DNA of 36,656 nt from Candidatus Peribacteria bacterium. GTDB lineage: Bacteria; Patescibacteriota; Gracilibacteria; UBA1369; UBA12463. Numbering within the stretch: position 1 is the stretch's first letter; each line of letters opens with the position of its first letter. Of this stretch, positions 1-8,066 are shown piece after piece. The notes under the pieces were generated by a model. It saw only the letters and a list, made by a program, of their open reading frames with translations. It ran no database searches and was not told the DNA's origin. The stretch spans positions 1-36,656 of the forward strand of contig CALREA010000010.1 in NCBI GenBank assembly GCA_943355055.1, read 5' to 3'. Made by a program: the position numbers and the translations under genes.

Positions 1-47
1 AAAAAAATCAGCTGTTTGATATATGCCATTTTTATCGTATGATGCAC

Positions 48-67
48 AAATTTCCCCGGGGAAATTT
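48..67. repeat. 20-bp perfect palindrome in the left intergenic region
   Basis: AAATTTCCCCGGGGAAATTT is self-complementary with no spacer and is followed by TTTA. It could be the terminator of a gene left of the window or a protein-binding site. The rest of positions 1-201 is AT-rich. It holds a weak hairpin (TCAGAA at 120-125, TTCTGA at 135-140, then five T) and no gene I can support. Confidence 0.5.
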
Positions 68-201
68 TTAGCTTTAAAAATGATACTTTTTCGACATTAG
101 TAGCACTAAGAGCCCATAGTCAGAAAAGTCAATGTTCTGATTTTTGAAAAACTGGGGTCTTTTTAGTACAAGTTGCAGCACAAGTAGCGGTAACATATGC
201 A

Positions 202-1683
202 TTGAGCGATGCACCACAAGAAAATCCCGCAACCATTCCCGAAAAAGTCTCCAGCCTCGAAATACTCGCAGCCGCAGGCCTCCCAACACCAAAACATCGT
301 CTATACCTAGACGCAAGTTGCTTTGAGCCTGGTAACGAAAATAATCTCCTGGATAAGATAAGCGCATTTGCTGAAATACCGCGCATAATAGTTCGCTCAG
401 CACACGAAATGGAAAGTAAATTCTCAGGTGGAGCATTTTGCAGTGAAGAAACAAATAATGTGCATTCATTCTATCCTGATAGTCGCATTCGAGCAGCCCG
501 ATCAATAATCATAGAAAAGAGCAAACCGGCAAATTCCCCTCGTGTTCGTCGCGATATCCATCAGCGCAATATTGAAAACTTCAACCCAGAAAACATGGGT
601 GTATATCTTAACGAAGTCGTTCCTTCCATTAGACAAATCACGGTAGTGCCACTCGATAACGGACAAATAAGTTTACGTTATTTTAACAATGACGAAATCA
701 GAATTGAGGATATTGATCCAAAGAATAACCCACCCAAGCATATTTACATTCTCGAACAAAGAGGCGCAAGAAAAATTCCACTTGTTGTCAATCGTCAAGC
801 ACTCATCGAAGACATCAAGAAGGCACAAGCATGTTTTGACACTCCACAAGAATTTGAAATTCAAATCATTCAAGACGGCAACACAGATATGGCGAAATGG
901 GTATTTGTACAAGCAAAAAGCGTCACCGCCGAGAGTACGCAAAATGATACAATTCCGGAAAAAGAATATGATGAAGGTGCAAAATATTACCACCCAAACA
1001 GCGGAACGGAAGGAGATAGGTACAAAGTTCTACGCGCAAACAATAGAGATATCGTTCGACACACTTCAGCCATCACTATCGACGAAGCCGAGTGGATAAA
1101 GGAATGGATCGTAGAAAATATAAAAGGAGAAATGCAATTTGGCAGATTCTGTCCGAGCGATCGGACTAGATTTCCCGATGGTGTTTATAATATGAGTTCA
1201 ATAAGCATATTTGATTTTCTCTACGCGGAGCCAGAGTGTGCAAAGGTAATAATGGATAAATATTCTGAACTTATCGAACTGGCAACAAAAACAGGTGCAG
1301 TAACAGTAATAAAAAAAACAACTCGGGTAACTGACAAGTATTGTCCCATCGTACATCATGATCCGAATAGCATGGAGTATAAAGATGAAATAAAGAAAAC
1401 TATGCGATTGAGAGAAGAACTTCTTTCGCTAGCATCCGTAGTTTTTCAAGGAATGACCGAAGGCGATAACGACACATCTGCCGATCATCACACTGTATTC
1501 GGAGGAGGTAACATCGCCCAAATAACAATTCTTTATCAAGGAAACCTATCAATATCCAATATAGATGACTGGAAGAATATTAAGCGCATGAAAAAACTCA
1601 AAGATGGTGACTGCCTTACGGTCATGATCAAAAACGGAGTAGCGTCGCTCCATGTTCCGGAACTTGAAGAAGAAACAAAATAA
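202..1683 (+). CDS. Stand-alone protein resembling the PEP synthase/PPDK N-terminal ATP-grasp domain
   Basis: 493 residues. The N-terminal half has the layout of the pyruvate-phosphate dikinase/PEP synthase nucleotide-binding domain. There is an AGLPTP stretch near residues 25-30. At 62-79 is IIVRSAHEMESKFSGGAF, which matches the usual VRSSA...FAGQ pattern. Near 230-242 is WVFVQAKSVTAE, at the place of the family's WxVQaRPIT. No phosphohistidine (swivelling) domain or PEP/pyruvate barrel is visible, so a full dikinase is unlikely; a role in phosphotransfer or nucleotide binding is inference. The C-terminal 250 residues are unrecognised. The start is uncertain: TTG at 202 is used because the frame has no ATG or GTG back to a stop at 145-147, and no ribosome-binding site is visible. 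It converges with the next gene, with only 2 bp between their stops. Confidence 0.6.
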   Translation: MSDAPQENPATIPEKVSSLEILAAAGLPTPKHRLYLDASCFEPGNENNLLDKISAFAEIPRIIVRSAHEMESKFSGGAFCSEETNNVHSFYPDSRIRAARSIIIEKSKPANSPRVRRDIHQRNIENFNPENMGVYLNEVVPSIRQITVVPLDNGQISLRYFNNDEIRIEDIDPKNNPPKHIYILEQRGARKIPLVVNRQALIEDIKKAQACFDTPQEFEIQIIQDGNTDMAKWVFVQAKSVTAESTQNDTIPEKEYDEGAKYYHPNSGTEGDRYKVLRANNRDIVRHTSAITIDEAEWIKEWIVENIKGEMQFGRFCPSDRTRFPDGVYNMSSISIFDFLYAEPECAKVIMDKYSELIELATKTGAVTVIKKTTRVTDKYCPIVHHDPNSMEYKDEIKKTMRLREELLSLASVVFQGMTEGDNDTSADHHTVFGGGNIAQITILYQGNLSISNIDDWKNIKRMKKLKDGDCLTVMIKNGVASLHVPELEEETK

Positions 1684-1685
1684 GT

Positions 1686-3485
1686 CTAATCCCTGCTCAA
1701 CTGTAACTTCGGAGGCAATTGGGCGTCATCAGAAACAACATTCTGATCGACGCTCTTTTCAATTTCTACAATCTTCTCATTAGAAACCGGAACAGCCACA
1801 GCCGCAACCTCAGCTACACTCTCCGTCTTCGTAGCAACACTCATTGGATTCTTCAACGCAACATACTGAACCTCCAAACTTGCTCTTCGAGCAGGAACAT
1901 CACTCTCTACTGTCAGCTTTTTTGATACTTTTCCGGATACTAACGTATCCACATCCTTAATGCGCTGTTGATATTTCCCAAGTGCCTTCGCATACTCATC
2001 CCTCAACCCCTTATCCTGCAACACCTGTGCCTCCGCCAAAAACTGAGAAGCCTGGTCAAGAGCTACACTCAATTTCTGATCCTCGGGCGCCTGAACAAAA
2101 TCTCGTTCCTCGAGGGCCACTTTCACATCGTATAAACTGGAATCCGGTTTCGCTGATAGTAATTTCGATCTCGCGGACTGCAGTACCGCTACAGACAACT
2201 TCTTAACATCATCACTTAAGATCCCATCGGCTTTCTTAGCGATAGTTTCAAGTTGGTCAAACGAGGCACGAACCTCATCGACCTTCACATTACCTTTTTC
2301 TAACACTTCATAAAATGACCTCTCGGCAATATTAAGTTCCAATTTGAATCGTTCATTGGAATCGAAAGCAAGGAGCAATGAAGCATTTTCCCGCAATACG
2401 CCGCTAGGTCCGGCCACCACTCCCTGATTCTGACTCTGAGCATCAGCAATAAGTTGCGCATCCTTTTGTAAATTAACACTCACCCACTCCTTCTCGGTAC
2501 CTTTCAGCTGAATCAGCTCAATTCGGCTCTTCGAGGCACTTGACCCAACGGCGGCATTAGCTACGAGCTGGTAGCCCTTCACGACCGTCTTCATCTCAAT
2601 CGACTTCTCCTCAGACTTCTGCGGGAGCGATACGTTCACAGCATTCTGAAAAACCTGCACTTGTGAAGCACCATTCTCAGAAGAAACACTGAACGTCGCT
2701 CGCTTGGAAGCTGAAGTAATGAGATCATTCGCCCTTACCCTAAAATCGGAATTTTTTACAAAATCAAACACGCTTGACCAAAGCATACCGCGCTCTAAAT
2801 CCAACTCAACCAAATGATCAACTCCAAAATTTTCCGAACGCAAAGATTGAAAAGCCAGATCCGTATTCGCAAACAATCGAGTAAAGCTCTTATCAAAATA
2901 TTTCACCTCCACGCGACCATCTTCACCCGTACGCAACTCATCCCCTTCCTTCAACTCAAATCCCTGCTGCGCCATCGAAGCCTGTCCGTCACGCACGATC
3001 TGTACATCACCGGAAACTTCATGGACAACCGTAAATTCACGAGCATAGGTGACAGGAACTCGGAGTACATACGCGAATAAACTGAGTGCCAAAACACCAC
3101 CAACCGAGAAGCTCGCCGTAAGCTTCCTCATGAATCCCGCATTAAACCAAGAAGCAAAAATCGACCTCTCGGGTAAAGCATATAATTTCTCGCGAATAAT
3201 CGCTCGTCGCACAGGATTCAATAGAACTTCTCGGGAAGCACTTCGGATCCATGAAGTAAGTCTATCAAGCAAGTACGATTCATCCTCGACATCCACCTCT
3301 CCCGGTACGGTATTCTGAATTCGCTGAAACATATGCGCCTTAATACGACTCTTCGCATCACGATCCATAGGAGAAAAATGCACGGTAGGTAGTTTTTTTA
3401 ACTTCTCGCCAAGCATCACGAGTGCAGCCTCCATTTCGGCGCTCATCTCACTATCATCCGTATTGTTATAGTCAAAATTGTTCAT
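1686..3485 (-). CDS. Membrane FecR-domain protein, probable anti-sigma factor
   Basis: 599 residues. An acidic N-terminal cytoplasmic part (about 1-125) has anti-sigma-like helices around EMEAALVMLGEKLKKLP. One transmembrane segment lies near 128-148 (SVGGVLALSLFAYVLRV). A FecR-type beta domain follows at about 150-225 (HEVSGDVQIVRDG, then LKEGDELRTGEDGRVEV). Beyond about 370 a long helical C-terminus resembles DUF5667, a domain often found in anti-sigma-like membrane proteins. It lies directly downstream of an ECF sigma gene on the same strand, the usual sigma/anti-sigma order. The likely role is to hold the sigma factor at the membrane and release it on an envelope or surface cue; this is inferred from architecture and context. 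The gene ends in TAG. Confidence 0.75.
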   Translation of the reverse strand: MNNFDYNNTDDSEMSAEMEAALVMLGEKLKKLPTVHFSPMDRDAKSRIKAHMFQRIQNTVPGEVDVEDESYLLDRLTSWIRSASREVLLNPVRRAIIREKLYALPERSIFASWFNAGFMRKLTASFSVGGVLALSLFAYVLRVPVTYAREFTVVHEVSGDVQIVRDGQASMAQQGFELKEGDELRTGEDGRVEVKYFDKSFTRLFANTDLAFQSLRSENFGVDHLVELDLERGMLWSSVFDFVKNSDFRVRANDLITSASKRATFSVSSENGASQVQVFQNAVNVSLPQKSEEKSIEMKTVVKGYQLVANAAVGSSASKSRIELIQLKGTEKEWVSVNLQKDAQLIADAQSQNQGVVAGPSGVLRENASLLLAFDSNERFKLELNIAERSFYEVLEKGNVKVDEVRASFDQLETIAKKADGILSDDVKKLSVAVLQSARSKLLSAKPDSSLYDVKVALEERDFVQAPEDQKLSVALDQASQFLAEAQVLQDKGLRDEYAKALGKYQQRIKDVDTLVSGKVSKKLTVESDVPARRASLEVQYVALKNPMSVATKTESVAEVAAVAVPVSNEKIVEIEKSVDQNVVSDDAQLPPKLQLSRD

Positions 3486-3538
3486 AACTCACTACTTATA
3501 ACGAAGGAAAGCCATTTATGTTACAACACCGAAGCGTA

Positions 3539-3570
3539 GCCGGGTCACCAGACCTGTCCCTTGGGGGGAA
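3539..3570. repeat. GC-rich intergenic repeat, copy 1
   Basis: GCCGGGTCACCAG is followed by ACCTGTCCCTTGGGGGGAA. Both blocks recur, slightly changed, at 9361-9418. The core is an imperfect palindrome of the form TCCC-short centre-GGGG. It lies in the 107-bp gap between the sigma-factor gene and the FecR gene. Confidence 0.6.
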
Positions 3571-3592
3571 GGTGGGTTCTCGTTCCCGTTTC

Positions 3593-4159
3593 CTATCCGG
3601 ACTCCGACCCCTGTTTCATCCCCATCTCCTCGAGTACCCCCTTCAAAGCCTTCAATGCCCTGAACTGCAAAATCCTCAAGCTCCCCTCGCTCTTATCCAA
3701 CAAAGCTGAAATCTCCTTATTAGAAAGTTCATTGATGTACTTCAGCACCAAAACCTGTTGGTAATCATCTTTCAAGCCCTTCAGCGCCTTTTGAAGCAAA
3801 TCACTCTCAATCCCCCGCTCCGTAACAATCTTGGGATGATACTCAGCCCGATACTCCTGATACTCCTCGGTAATCGCCTCAACGGTCTTACGAGAACGAT
3901 AGTGATCGACCACCAAATTATGAGCAACACGGAACAACCACGAGGAAAAATTATCCTTGGTTTGCTTGTACCCAGCAATCTTCTCCCACGCTTTCACAAA
4001 AACCGTCTCCACTAAATCCTCAGCATCATCCGCATCTACCCGGAAATACACATAACGATAAATCGCATCCACATACTGTTCATACAGGGATGCAAAAGCG
4101 TCCTTGTCACCTTGCTTGGTCCGCTCAACAAGCTCCTGTACCTGTGTCTCGGTCATCAT
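3593..4159 (-). CDS. ECF-type RNA polymerase sigma factor
   Basis: 188 residues, a normal length for a two-domain ECF sigma-70 factor. Region 2 is clear at about 20-95: FASLYEQYVDAIYRYVYFRV, then DADDAEDLVETVFVKAWEKI, then FSSWLFRVAHNLVVDHYR. Region 4 is at about 125-180, with a helix-turn-helix in ELSNKEISALLDKSEGSLRI. It directs core RNA polymerase to a restricted promoter set. The gene starts with two ATG codons and no ribosome-binding site. An ECF-like promoter immediately upstream places the transcript start near the first ATG, so the mRNA may be leaderless. The FecR membrane protein downstream is the probable cognate anti-sigma. It lies 48 bp after the fructose-bisphosphatase gene on the same strand. 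Confidence 0.88.
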   Translation of the reverse strand: MMTETQVQELVERTKQGDKDAFASLYEQYVDAIYRYVYFRVDADDAEDLVETVFVKAWEKIAGYKQTKDNFSSWLFRVAHNLVVDHYRSRKTVEAITEEYQEYRAEYHPKIVTERGIESDLLQKALKGLKDDYQQVLVLKYINELSNKEISALLDKSEGSLRILQFRALKALKGVLEEMGMKQGSESG

Positions 4160-4165
4160 AAAAGA

Positions 4166-4194
4166 AGTATACGGGTTGAAACAGAAAACGTTGC
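4166..4194 (-). promoter_or_regulatory. Candidate autoregulated ECF promoter of the sigma gene
   Basis: On the minus strand, GCAAC (4190-4194), a 16-nt spacer and CGTATA (4168-4173) resemble the GGAAC-N16/17-CGT layout of many ECF promoters. TATACT (4166-4171) would also suit the housekeeping sigma. The predicted transcript start falls at about the ATG. This was matched by eye. Confidence 0.4.
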
Positions 4195-4207
4195 AGACAT
4201 GAGAATT

Positions 4208-5170
4208 TTATCTCATTATAAAGAACTCCAATGCCTTTTCAACCTCTTTCTTCGATCCGGCAAAAAACGGCGTTCTCTGGTCCAATTGCTCCAAAGGTTT
4301 ATTCATAATTGAAATAACCCCATCGCTGGCCACTCCTCCCGCCTCGATGATAAGGAAACCCATCGGTCCGCACTCATAGAGCAGCCGCAATTTACCCCTC
4401 GCGGGACTATCTGCTGAATCGCCCCTCGCGGGACTACTTGCTAGATCGCCAAGCGGAACATCGACGTATCCAGGATAGGTAAATATTCCCTTACCTTTGA
4501 CAAGAATATGATTAATATCCGGGACCATACCTCCCGAATAACGCAGGGTGTACTGATTATCAAGCCAGTAATCAACCAACGCTTTGTACTGAGGATTTTT
4601 CGCGCATGCTCGCAAATTGCCGGGCGCAAAATATTTCCCCTCTTCAGCAACCTGAATACTCTCTTTCTGTAGCTCAAATCCACCATCGGTCAATACATAT
4701 TGATGCACCCCCTTTCCCTTGACGGTAATAAAAAGTGTCGTCCTCGGTCCATACACCGCTACCATCGCGCTATACATCTGACTTGGCTTTTTTCCAATAA
4801 ATGAACCGCCGGGATAGATACCGATAATCGTTCCCACCGCGAAATTCACGTCAACTAATGATGATCCATCGAGCGGATCGAACGCTACGGAAAATTCCCC
4901 GTCGATATGCAAACGTCGTTCAATCTCCTCCTCTTCTGAAGCCGCAAAATCAACGCTCTTCACCCCTGACAACTGCTTCATCAAAATATCATTCGATGCC
5001 ACGTCCAACTTCAACTGATCCTCTCCAAACACATTTTGGGTACCGGCATATCCGGACGTCCCGACATGCACAAGCTCCCGAATGTGAAATATTCCATCCG
5101 CGCACGCAAGCATGACCTCATACAAAGAATCACTTACTCCCAACGTTTTCAAATGTTCATCAAGTTGCAT
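4208..5170 (-). CDS. fbp: Class I fructose-1,6-bisphosphatase
   Basis: 320 residues, close to the class I family (about 330). It hydrolyses fructose-1,6-bisphosphate to fructose-6-phosphate and phosphate, the committed gluconeogenic step, in the cytoplasm. The metal-binding signature FDPLDGSSLVDV is at 97-108. YSGGMVPDINHIL at 211-223 and KLRLLYECGPMGF at 260-272 are the substrate-binding and C-terminal family motifs. It sits 22 bp after the class I aldolase gene, the preceding pathway step, on the same strand. Oddly, two tandem 9-residue repeats (DLASSPARG, DSADSPARG; residues 242-259) separate the TYP loop from KLRLLYE, where family members usually have a short varied linker. Their DNA is listed separately. 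Confidence 0.93.
   Translation of the reverse strand: MQLDEHLKTLGVSDSLYEVMLACADGIFHIRELVHVGTSGYAGTQNVFGEDQLKLDVASNDILMKQLSGVKSVDFAASEEEEIERRLHIDGEFSVAFDPLDGSSLVDVNFAVGTIIGIYPGGSFIGKKPSQMYSAMVAVYGPRTTLFITVKGKGVHQYVLTDGGFELQKESIQVAEEGKYFAPGNLRACAKNPQYKALVDYWLDNQYTLRYSGGMVPDINHILVKGKGIFTYPGYVDVPLGDLASSPARGDSADSPARGKLRLLYECGPMGFLIIEAGGVASDGVISIMNKPLEQLDQRTPFFAGSKKEVEKALEFFIMR
4394..4447 (-). repeat. Two 27-bp tandem repeats in frame within fbp
   Basis: Each unit has the form GAT, nine variable bases, AGTCCCGCGAGGGG and one more base, and encodes nine residues ending in SPARG. The upstream unit contains CTAGCAAG next to a TCCC...GGGG core. The same combination occurs in the intergenic repeat at 9376-9400, so this looks like a member of that family inserted in a gene. 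Confidence 0.6.
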
Positions 5171-5192
5171 ATATACAACAGTTTGTAATAAA

Positions 5193-6248
5193 TTAATCCT
5201 GACTAACCGTCACCGCTCCCTCCCGGAAAAAATCCTGCTCCATCTCCGCCGAGTACTGACCCAGCGATGCGAGACTATTCATTTTGGCGCGGTGGAGAAA
5301 TACGTTCTGTGCGACCTCCAGATTTTCAGATTTACCCATCCACGCCTTCGTCGCAGCATCCTGCAACGCCCGAGCAAAAGAAAACGAGAGCGGCCAAGAG
5401 AGATTCTTCTCCTGATTGATAGCATTCAAATTCTGCGTAGCCTCTATGTCGCCCTGTCCACCAGAGAGGAAGGCCTCACCCGCAAGTTCAAGTGGTAGCA
5501 CTTTTTTAAACACTCGTAGTGTAGCTTCTGCAACCTGTTCTGGAGCCGCCTTCGCAGCAGAATCCTTACCCGGCAACACCATACTTGTCTTCAAAATAAT
5601 GCCTTCCAAAGCAACTCCGGCACTTTTCAATTCTTCAAAAAGCGCTGTTAAAACTTTTTCACTCGCCGCATCGGCCTGCTCCAAAGTGTGATCCCCATCG
5701 AGAAGAATCTCTGGCTCCACCATAGGAACTAAGGAATTCTGCTGACAAACCAAAGCATAGGCCGCCAAGTCCTTCGCATTCTGGCGAATATTTTCTTCTG
5801 TTGGCATACCTTCGCCGATGGTAACCACCGAACGCCATTTGCAGAATTTCGCACCGAGAGCCACGTATTCTTTCAATCGGGCATCGAGCCCCTCTAATCC
5901 GGTAGTTAATTTTTCATTTCCTGATTCAATTAAACCCAAATCAACTTTGATTCCCGGCAATATTCCAGCAGCCTGCAAAATCTCTACAAATGTCTTCCCG
6001 GAAGAAGTCGTCTGACGAATTGTTTCATCATGAAGAATAACTCCACTAATATATTGACTCTCTCCAGGCGCCGTCAGGAGCATTTCTCGAAAAGCGCGTC
6101 GATTATCCTCGGTATTCTCTAATTCAATAGACGCAAAACGCTTCCCTACCGTTTTCATGCTCTCATCTGCCGCCAAAATTCCCTTACCCGGAGCCACCAT
6201 TTGCTTAGCAATCTTGCTAAGTTCCGCAATAATTAATGAATCAATCAT
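5193..6248 (-). CDS. Class I fructose-bisphosphate aldolase
   Basis: 351 residues, the size of eukaryote-type class I aldolases. It interconverts fructose-1,6-bisphosphate with dihydroxyacetone phosphate and glyceraldehyde-3-phosphate through a lysine Schiff base, without a metal. Visible family motifs are KGILAADES (22-30), GIKVDLG (99-105), FCKWRSV (135-141), EPEILLDGDH (178-187) and the Schiff-base lysine K220 in GIILKTSMVLPG. It is the first gene of a minus-strand run followed by fructose-bisphosphatase. This pairing suggests the segment serves gluconeogenesis, or a reversible hexose/triose node together with the GAPDH encoded at 11971. No Shine-Dalgarno precedes the ATG. A promoter candidate lies at 6281-6308. 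Confidence 0.93.
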   Translation of the reverse strand: MIDSLIIAELSKIAKQMVAPGKGILAADESMKTVGKRFASIELENTEDNRRAFREMLLTAPGESQYISGVILHDETIRQTTSSGKTFVEILQAAGILPGIKVDLGLIESGNEKLTTGLEGLDARLKEYVALGAKFCKWRSVVTIGEGMPTEENIRQNAKDLAAYALVCQQNSLVPMVEPEILLDGDHTLEQADAASEKVLTALFEELKSAGVALEGIILKTSMVLPGKDSAAKAAPEQVAEATLRVFKKVLPLELAGEAFLSGGQGDIEATQNLNAINQEKNLSWPLSFSFARALQDAATKAWMGKSENLEVAQNVFLHRAKMNSLASLGQYSAEMEQDFFREGAVTVSQD

Positions 6249-6280
6249 AAAGCTGAATTAGTAACGTTTATATTGCCACC

Positions 6281-6308
6281 AGCTTATCGGAAAGCGACTG
6301 AAAGTCAA
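6281..6308 (-). promoter_or_regulatory. Promoter candidate for the aldolase gene
   Basis: Minus-strand TTGACT (6303-6308), a 16-nt spacer and TAAGCT (6281-6286), about 33 nt before the ATG. A second A/T-rich box, TATAAA, lies closer to the gene. Confidence 0.4.
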
Positions 6309-6311
6309 CGG

Positions 6312-6328
6312 AGACGTCTGCACGTGCA
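6312..6328. repeat. Two abutting palindromes upstream of the aldolase promoter
   Basis: AGACGTCT (6312-6319) and TGCACGTGCA (6319-6328) share one base and end 3 bp before the minus-strand -35 box. The position suits a regulator site. Confidence 0.35.
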
Positions 6329-6391
6329 CACAGATTCATGTAGTTTGAAAAATATGTCAATTGCCACAACCTAACGATTATTCGCAAAATA

Positions 6392-6400
6392 TGTTATACT
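6392..6400 (+). promoter_or_regulatory. Extended -10 promoter for the gene at 6420
   Basis: TGTTATACT is an extended -10 (TG-n-TATACT). No good -35 lies 17 bp upstream, which fits the extended type. The predicted leader is only about 13 nt. Confidence 0.5.
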
Positions 6401-6419
6401 ACCAAGATAATTTAAAGCT

Positions 6420-7469
6420 ATGAATCCAAAACTCACACAAACCAAAACCACAACCGACTCAATCCAAGAGGCACTAAAAAGTGCTCTCATACTTCGTAAT
6501 ACGCCAAAGCCAAATGCAACTATCGATTCGATTGCAAACACTACACGATCACAAATCACAGCAAATCTCACAAATCAGCACGATATCATCAATACAAAAG
6601 CAACGCTACGCGCCATAGGAAAAATGTATCACTATCGACCAGCCTCTTCGGTATCCGAGAAAATTTCTCTTGATATAGATTGGGGAAAGATAGAAGGAGG
6701 ACTGACTCCCTATTTTTTGAAACAATATGACTATTACGAAAAAGATTCACCAGGAATGACCAGTAGCAGCAAAAACAGTAAGATGCCATATTGGTTCTGG
6801 GAAATGTCATTCATCCAAGAAGAAATACCAAGAGTATCTCCGGAATTTGAAGGAGAAGCTATAGAATTCATCGCAACCAAAAGAATACATGAGTACAAAG
6901 ATGGAAGCCCTGGAGATGACACGCTCCAACTGGGCCTAAAAAGAAGATGCTCAGAAATGTCGCTAATACCAAGTACGGATCACCAATATGTAGCAGATTT
7001 TAACTTTGTTCGCACGGAAAAAAACGGTTATGAAGAATGGGACATGGAACATCGCAGAACAAGTGAAATCTATCGAGATCAAGGAATTGCGTCTCACATG
7101 ATCGGAATTACTGAGAGATATTTACAAGTACGCGCAAAGGAAAAACAACTTCCGCAAATTTTGACAGCCACGGTAGGTCAAGTCGACATCCTTATTTGGC
7201 TTCTAAACAATGGATTTACCGCAGCGACACCAGAAGACCAAGAAAACATTGAACGTGTTTTTCACGGCGATCCGAATCTCATCATCGTTTCTGGTGCAAG
7301 TGAAGAAGGAAAAAAATCAAGAAAATGGTACATCTTCGAACGGAAAAAATACTACGACGAAAACGGACGACAAAAACCAGGAATTTGGGCTCGTAAAAAT
7401 TATAAAAAACCGATTCACTATCTAAAAAGCTCACTGCGAATTAAACTCAAGAAAGAGTTTAAACCATAG
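6420..7469 (+). CDS. GNAT-like acetyltransferase-domain protein
   Basis: 349 residues. The only recognisable part lies at about 205-265. There, IYRDQGIASHMIGITERYL (217-235) matches GNAT motif A (R/Q-x-x-G-x-A, the acetyl-CoA pyrophosphate loop). It is followed by a beta-strand and a VDILIWLLNNGFTAATPED stretch, typical of the GNAT C-terminal region. The N-terminal 200 residues are polar and unrecognised; the C-terminus (after 300) is very basic, with many Lys/Arg/Tyr. The substrate cannot be told. The gene stands alone on the plus strand between divergent and convergent minus-strand genes and starts about 13 nt after an extended -10 box, without a Shine-Dalgarno. The GNAT call is moderately sure; any wider role is unknown. 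Confidence 0.6.
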   Translation: MNPKLTQTKTTTDSIQEALKSALILRNTPKPNATIDSIANTTRSQITANLTNQHDIINTKATLRAIGKMYHYRPASSVSEKISLDIDWGKIEGGLTPYFLKQYDYYEKDSPGMTSSSKNSKMPYWFWEMSFIQEEIPRVSPEFEGEAIEFIATKRIHEYKDGSPGDDTLQLGLKRRCSEMSLIPSTDHQYVADFNFVRTEKNGYEEWDMEHRRTSEIYRDQGIASHMIGITERYLQVRAKEKQLPQILTATVGQVDILIWLLNNGFTAATPEDQENIERVFHGDPNLIIVSGASEEGKKSRKWYIFERKKYYDENGRQKPGIWARKNYKKPIHYLKSSLRIKLKKEFKP

Positions 7470-7496
7470 TTTTTATGAATTTCTTCTGACCTGAGT

Positions 7497-8018
7497 CTAC
7501 CTCATCGCCACCTCATTATTCGTATGCAAATAGGTGACTTTTGTAGCAGGACGCATGTAGAGAATAACATCATTCGTCACAACAGCATGGAGAGACTGCG
7601 CATCGGCAATGGCCATGGTAACTTTTTCATTTTCGAGAACGAGAGCCTGGCGCTTGAACTGTAATTCGCGCATAACATAGCCCTGAGTAACCCCGCTTGT
7701 AGAAAAAATAAGGGTCATGACCGTACTAAATCCGACAACAAGGATTAACGTTACCAGGAAATACATCGGCTTAATATTGAGTTCTGCTCCGACGGCCTTC
7801 ACCTCACGTGGCATGTCCTCACTAATACTCTTGAACGGATTTACAAAGAGAGAGGCAAATGATGGAAAAGCCAAAAGTGCAGCACCAACGCCACCCGCCA
7901 ATGATGGCGTGCGAGAGTGAGCAGCTTCCTGATTCCGACCGACGCTACACTGAATAACCGGTGTAAAATTTCGGGAGGAAACATGTCGTCGATGTCGAGA
8001 TGAGGAGAGTCCGAACAT
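7497..8018 (-). CDS. FtsL-like division protein
   Basis: 173 residues: a basic N-terminal cytoplasmic part, one transmembrane helix at about 87-106 (FLVTLILVVGFSTVMTLIF), then a predicted coiled coil (about 115-145) ending in a short extracytoplasmic tail. This is the FtsL/DivIC/septum-formation-initiator architecture, and the gene follows rsmH by 48 bp on the same strand, the standard mraW-ftsL order of the dcw cluster. FtsL bridges FtsB/FtsQ and activates septal peptidoglycan synthesis. Sequence conservation in FtsL is low, so the call depends on topology and context. The N-terminal 80 residues are longer than usual. No ftsI or mur gene follows: the next gene is convergent. Confidence 0.62.
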   Translation of the reverse strand: MFGLSSSRHRRHVSSRNFTPVIQCSVGRNQEAAHSRTPSLAGGVGAALLAFPSFASLFVNPFKSISEDMPREVKAVGAELNIKPMYFLVTLILVVGFSTVMTLIFSTSGVTQGYVMRELQFKRQALVLENEKVTMAIADAQSLHAVVTNDVILYMRPATKVTYLHTNNEVAMR

Positions 8019-8066
8019 AGTGAGGTTAAAGAGAGAGGTAAAGAGAGGAAATCGATCAAAGCATTT

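Noticed and set aside
74-505. 143-residue minus-strand open frame at the left end
   Set aside because: It overlaps the PPDK-like gene, whose plus-strand translation shows recognisable motifs; the minus product is Leu/Arg-rich without family features.
4199-4216. ATGAGA/TCTCAT hairpin at the fbp stop as a terminator
   Set aside because: The six-pair stem has no following U-run on the minus strand, so it would not separate fbp from the sigma gene with any confidence.
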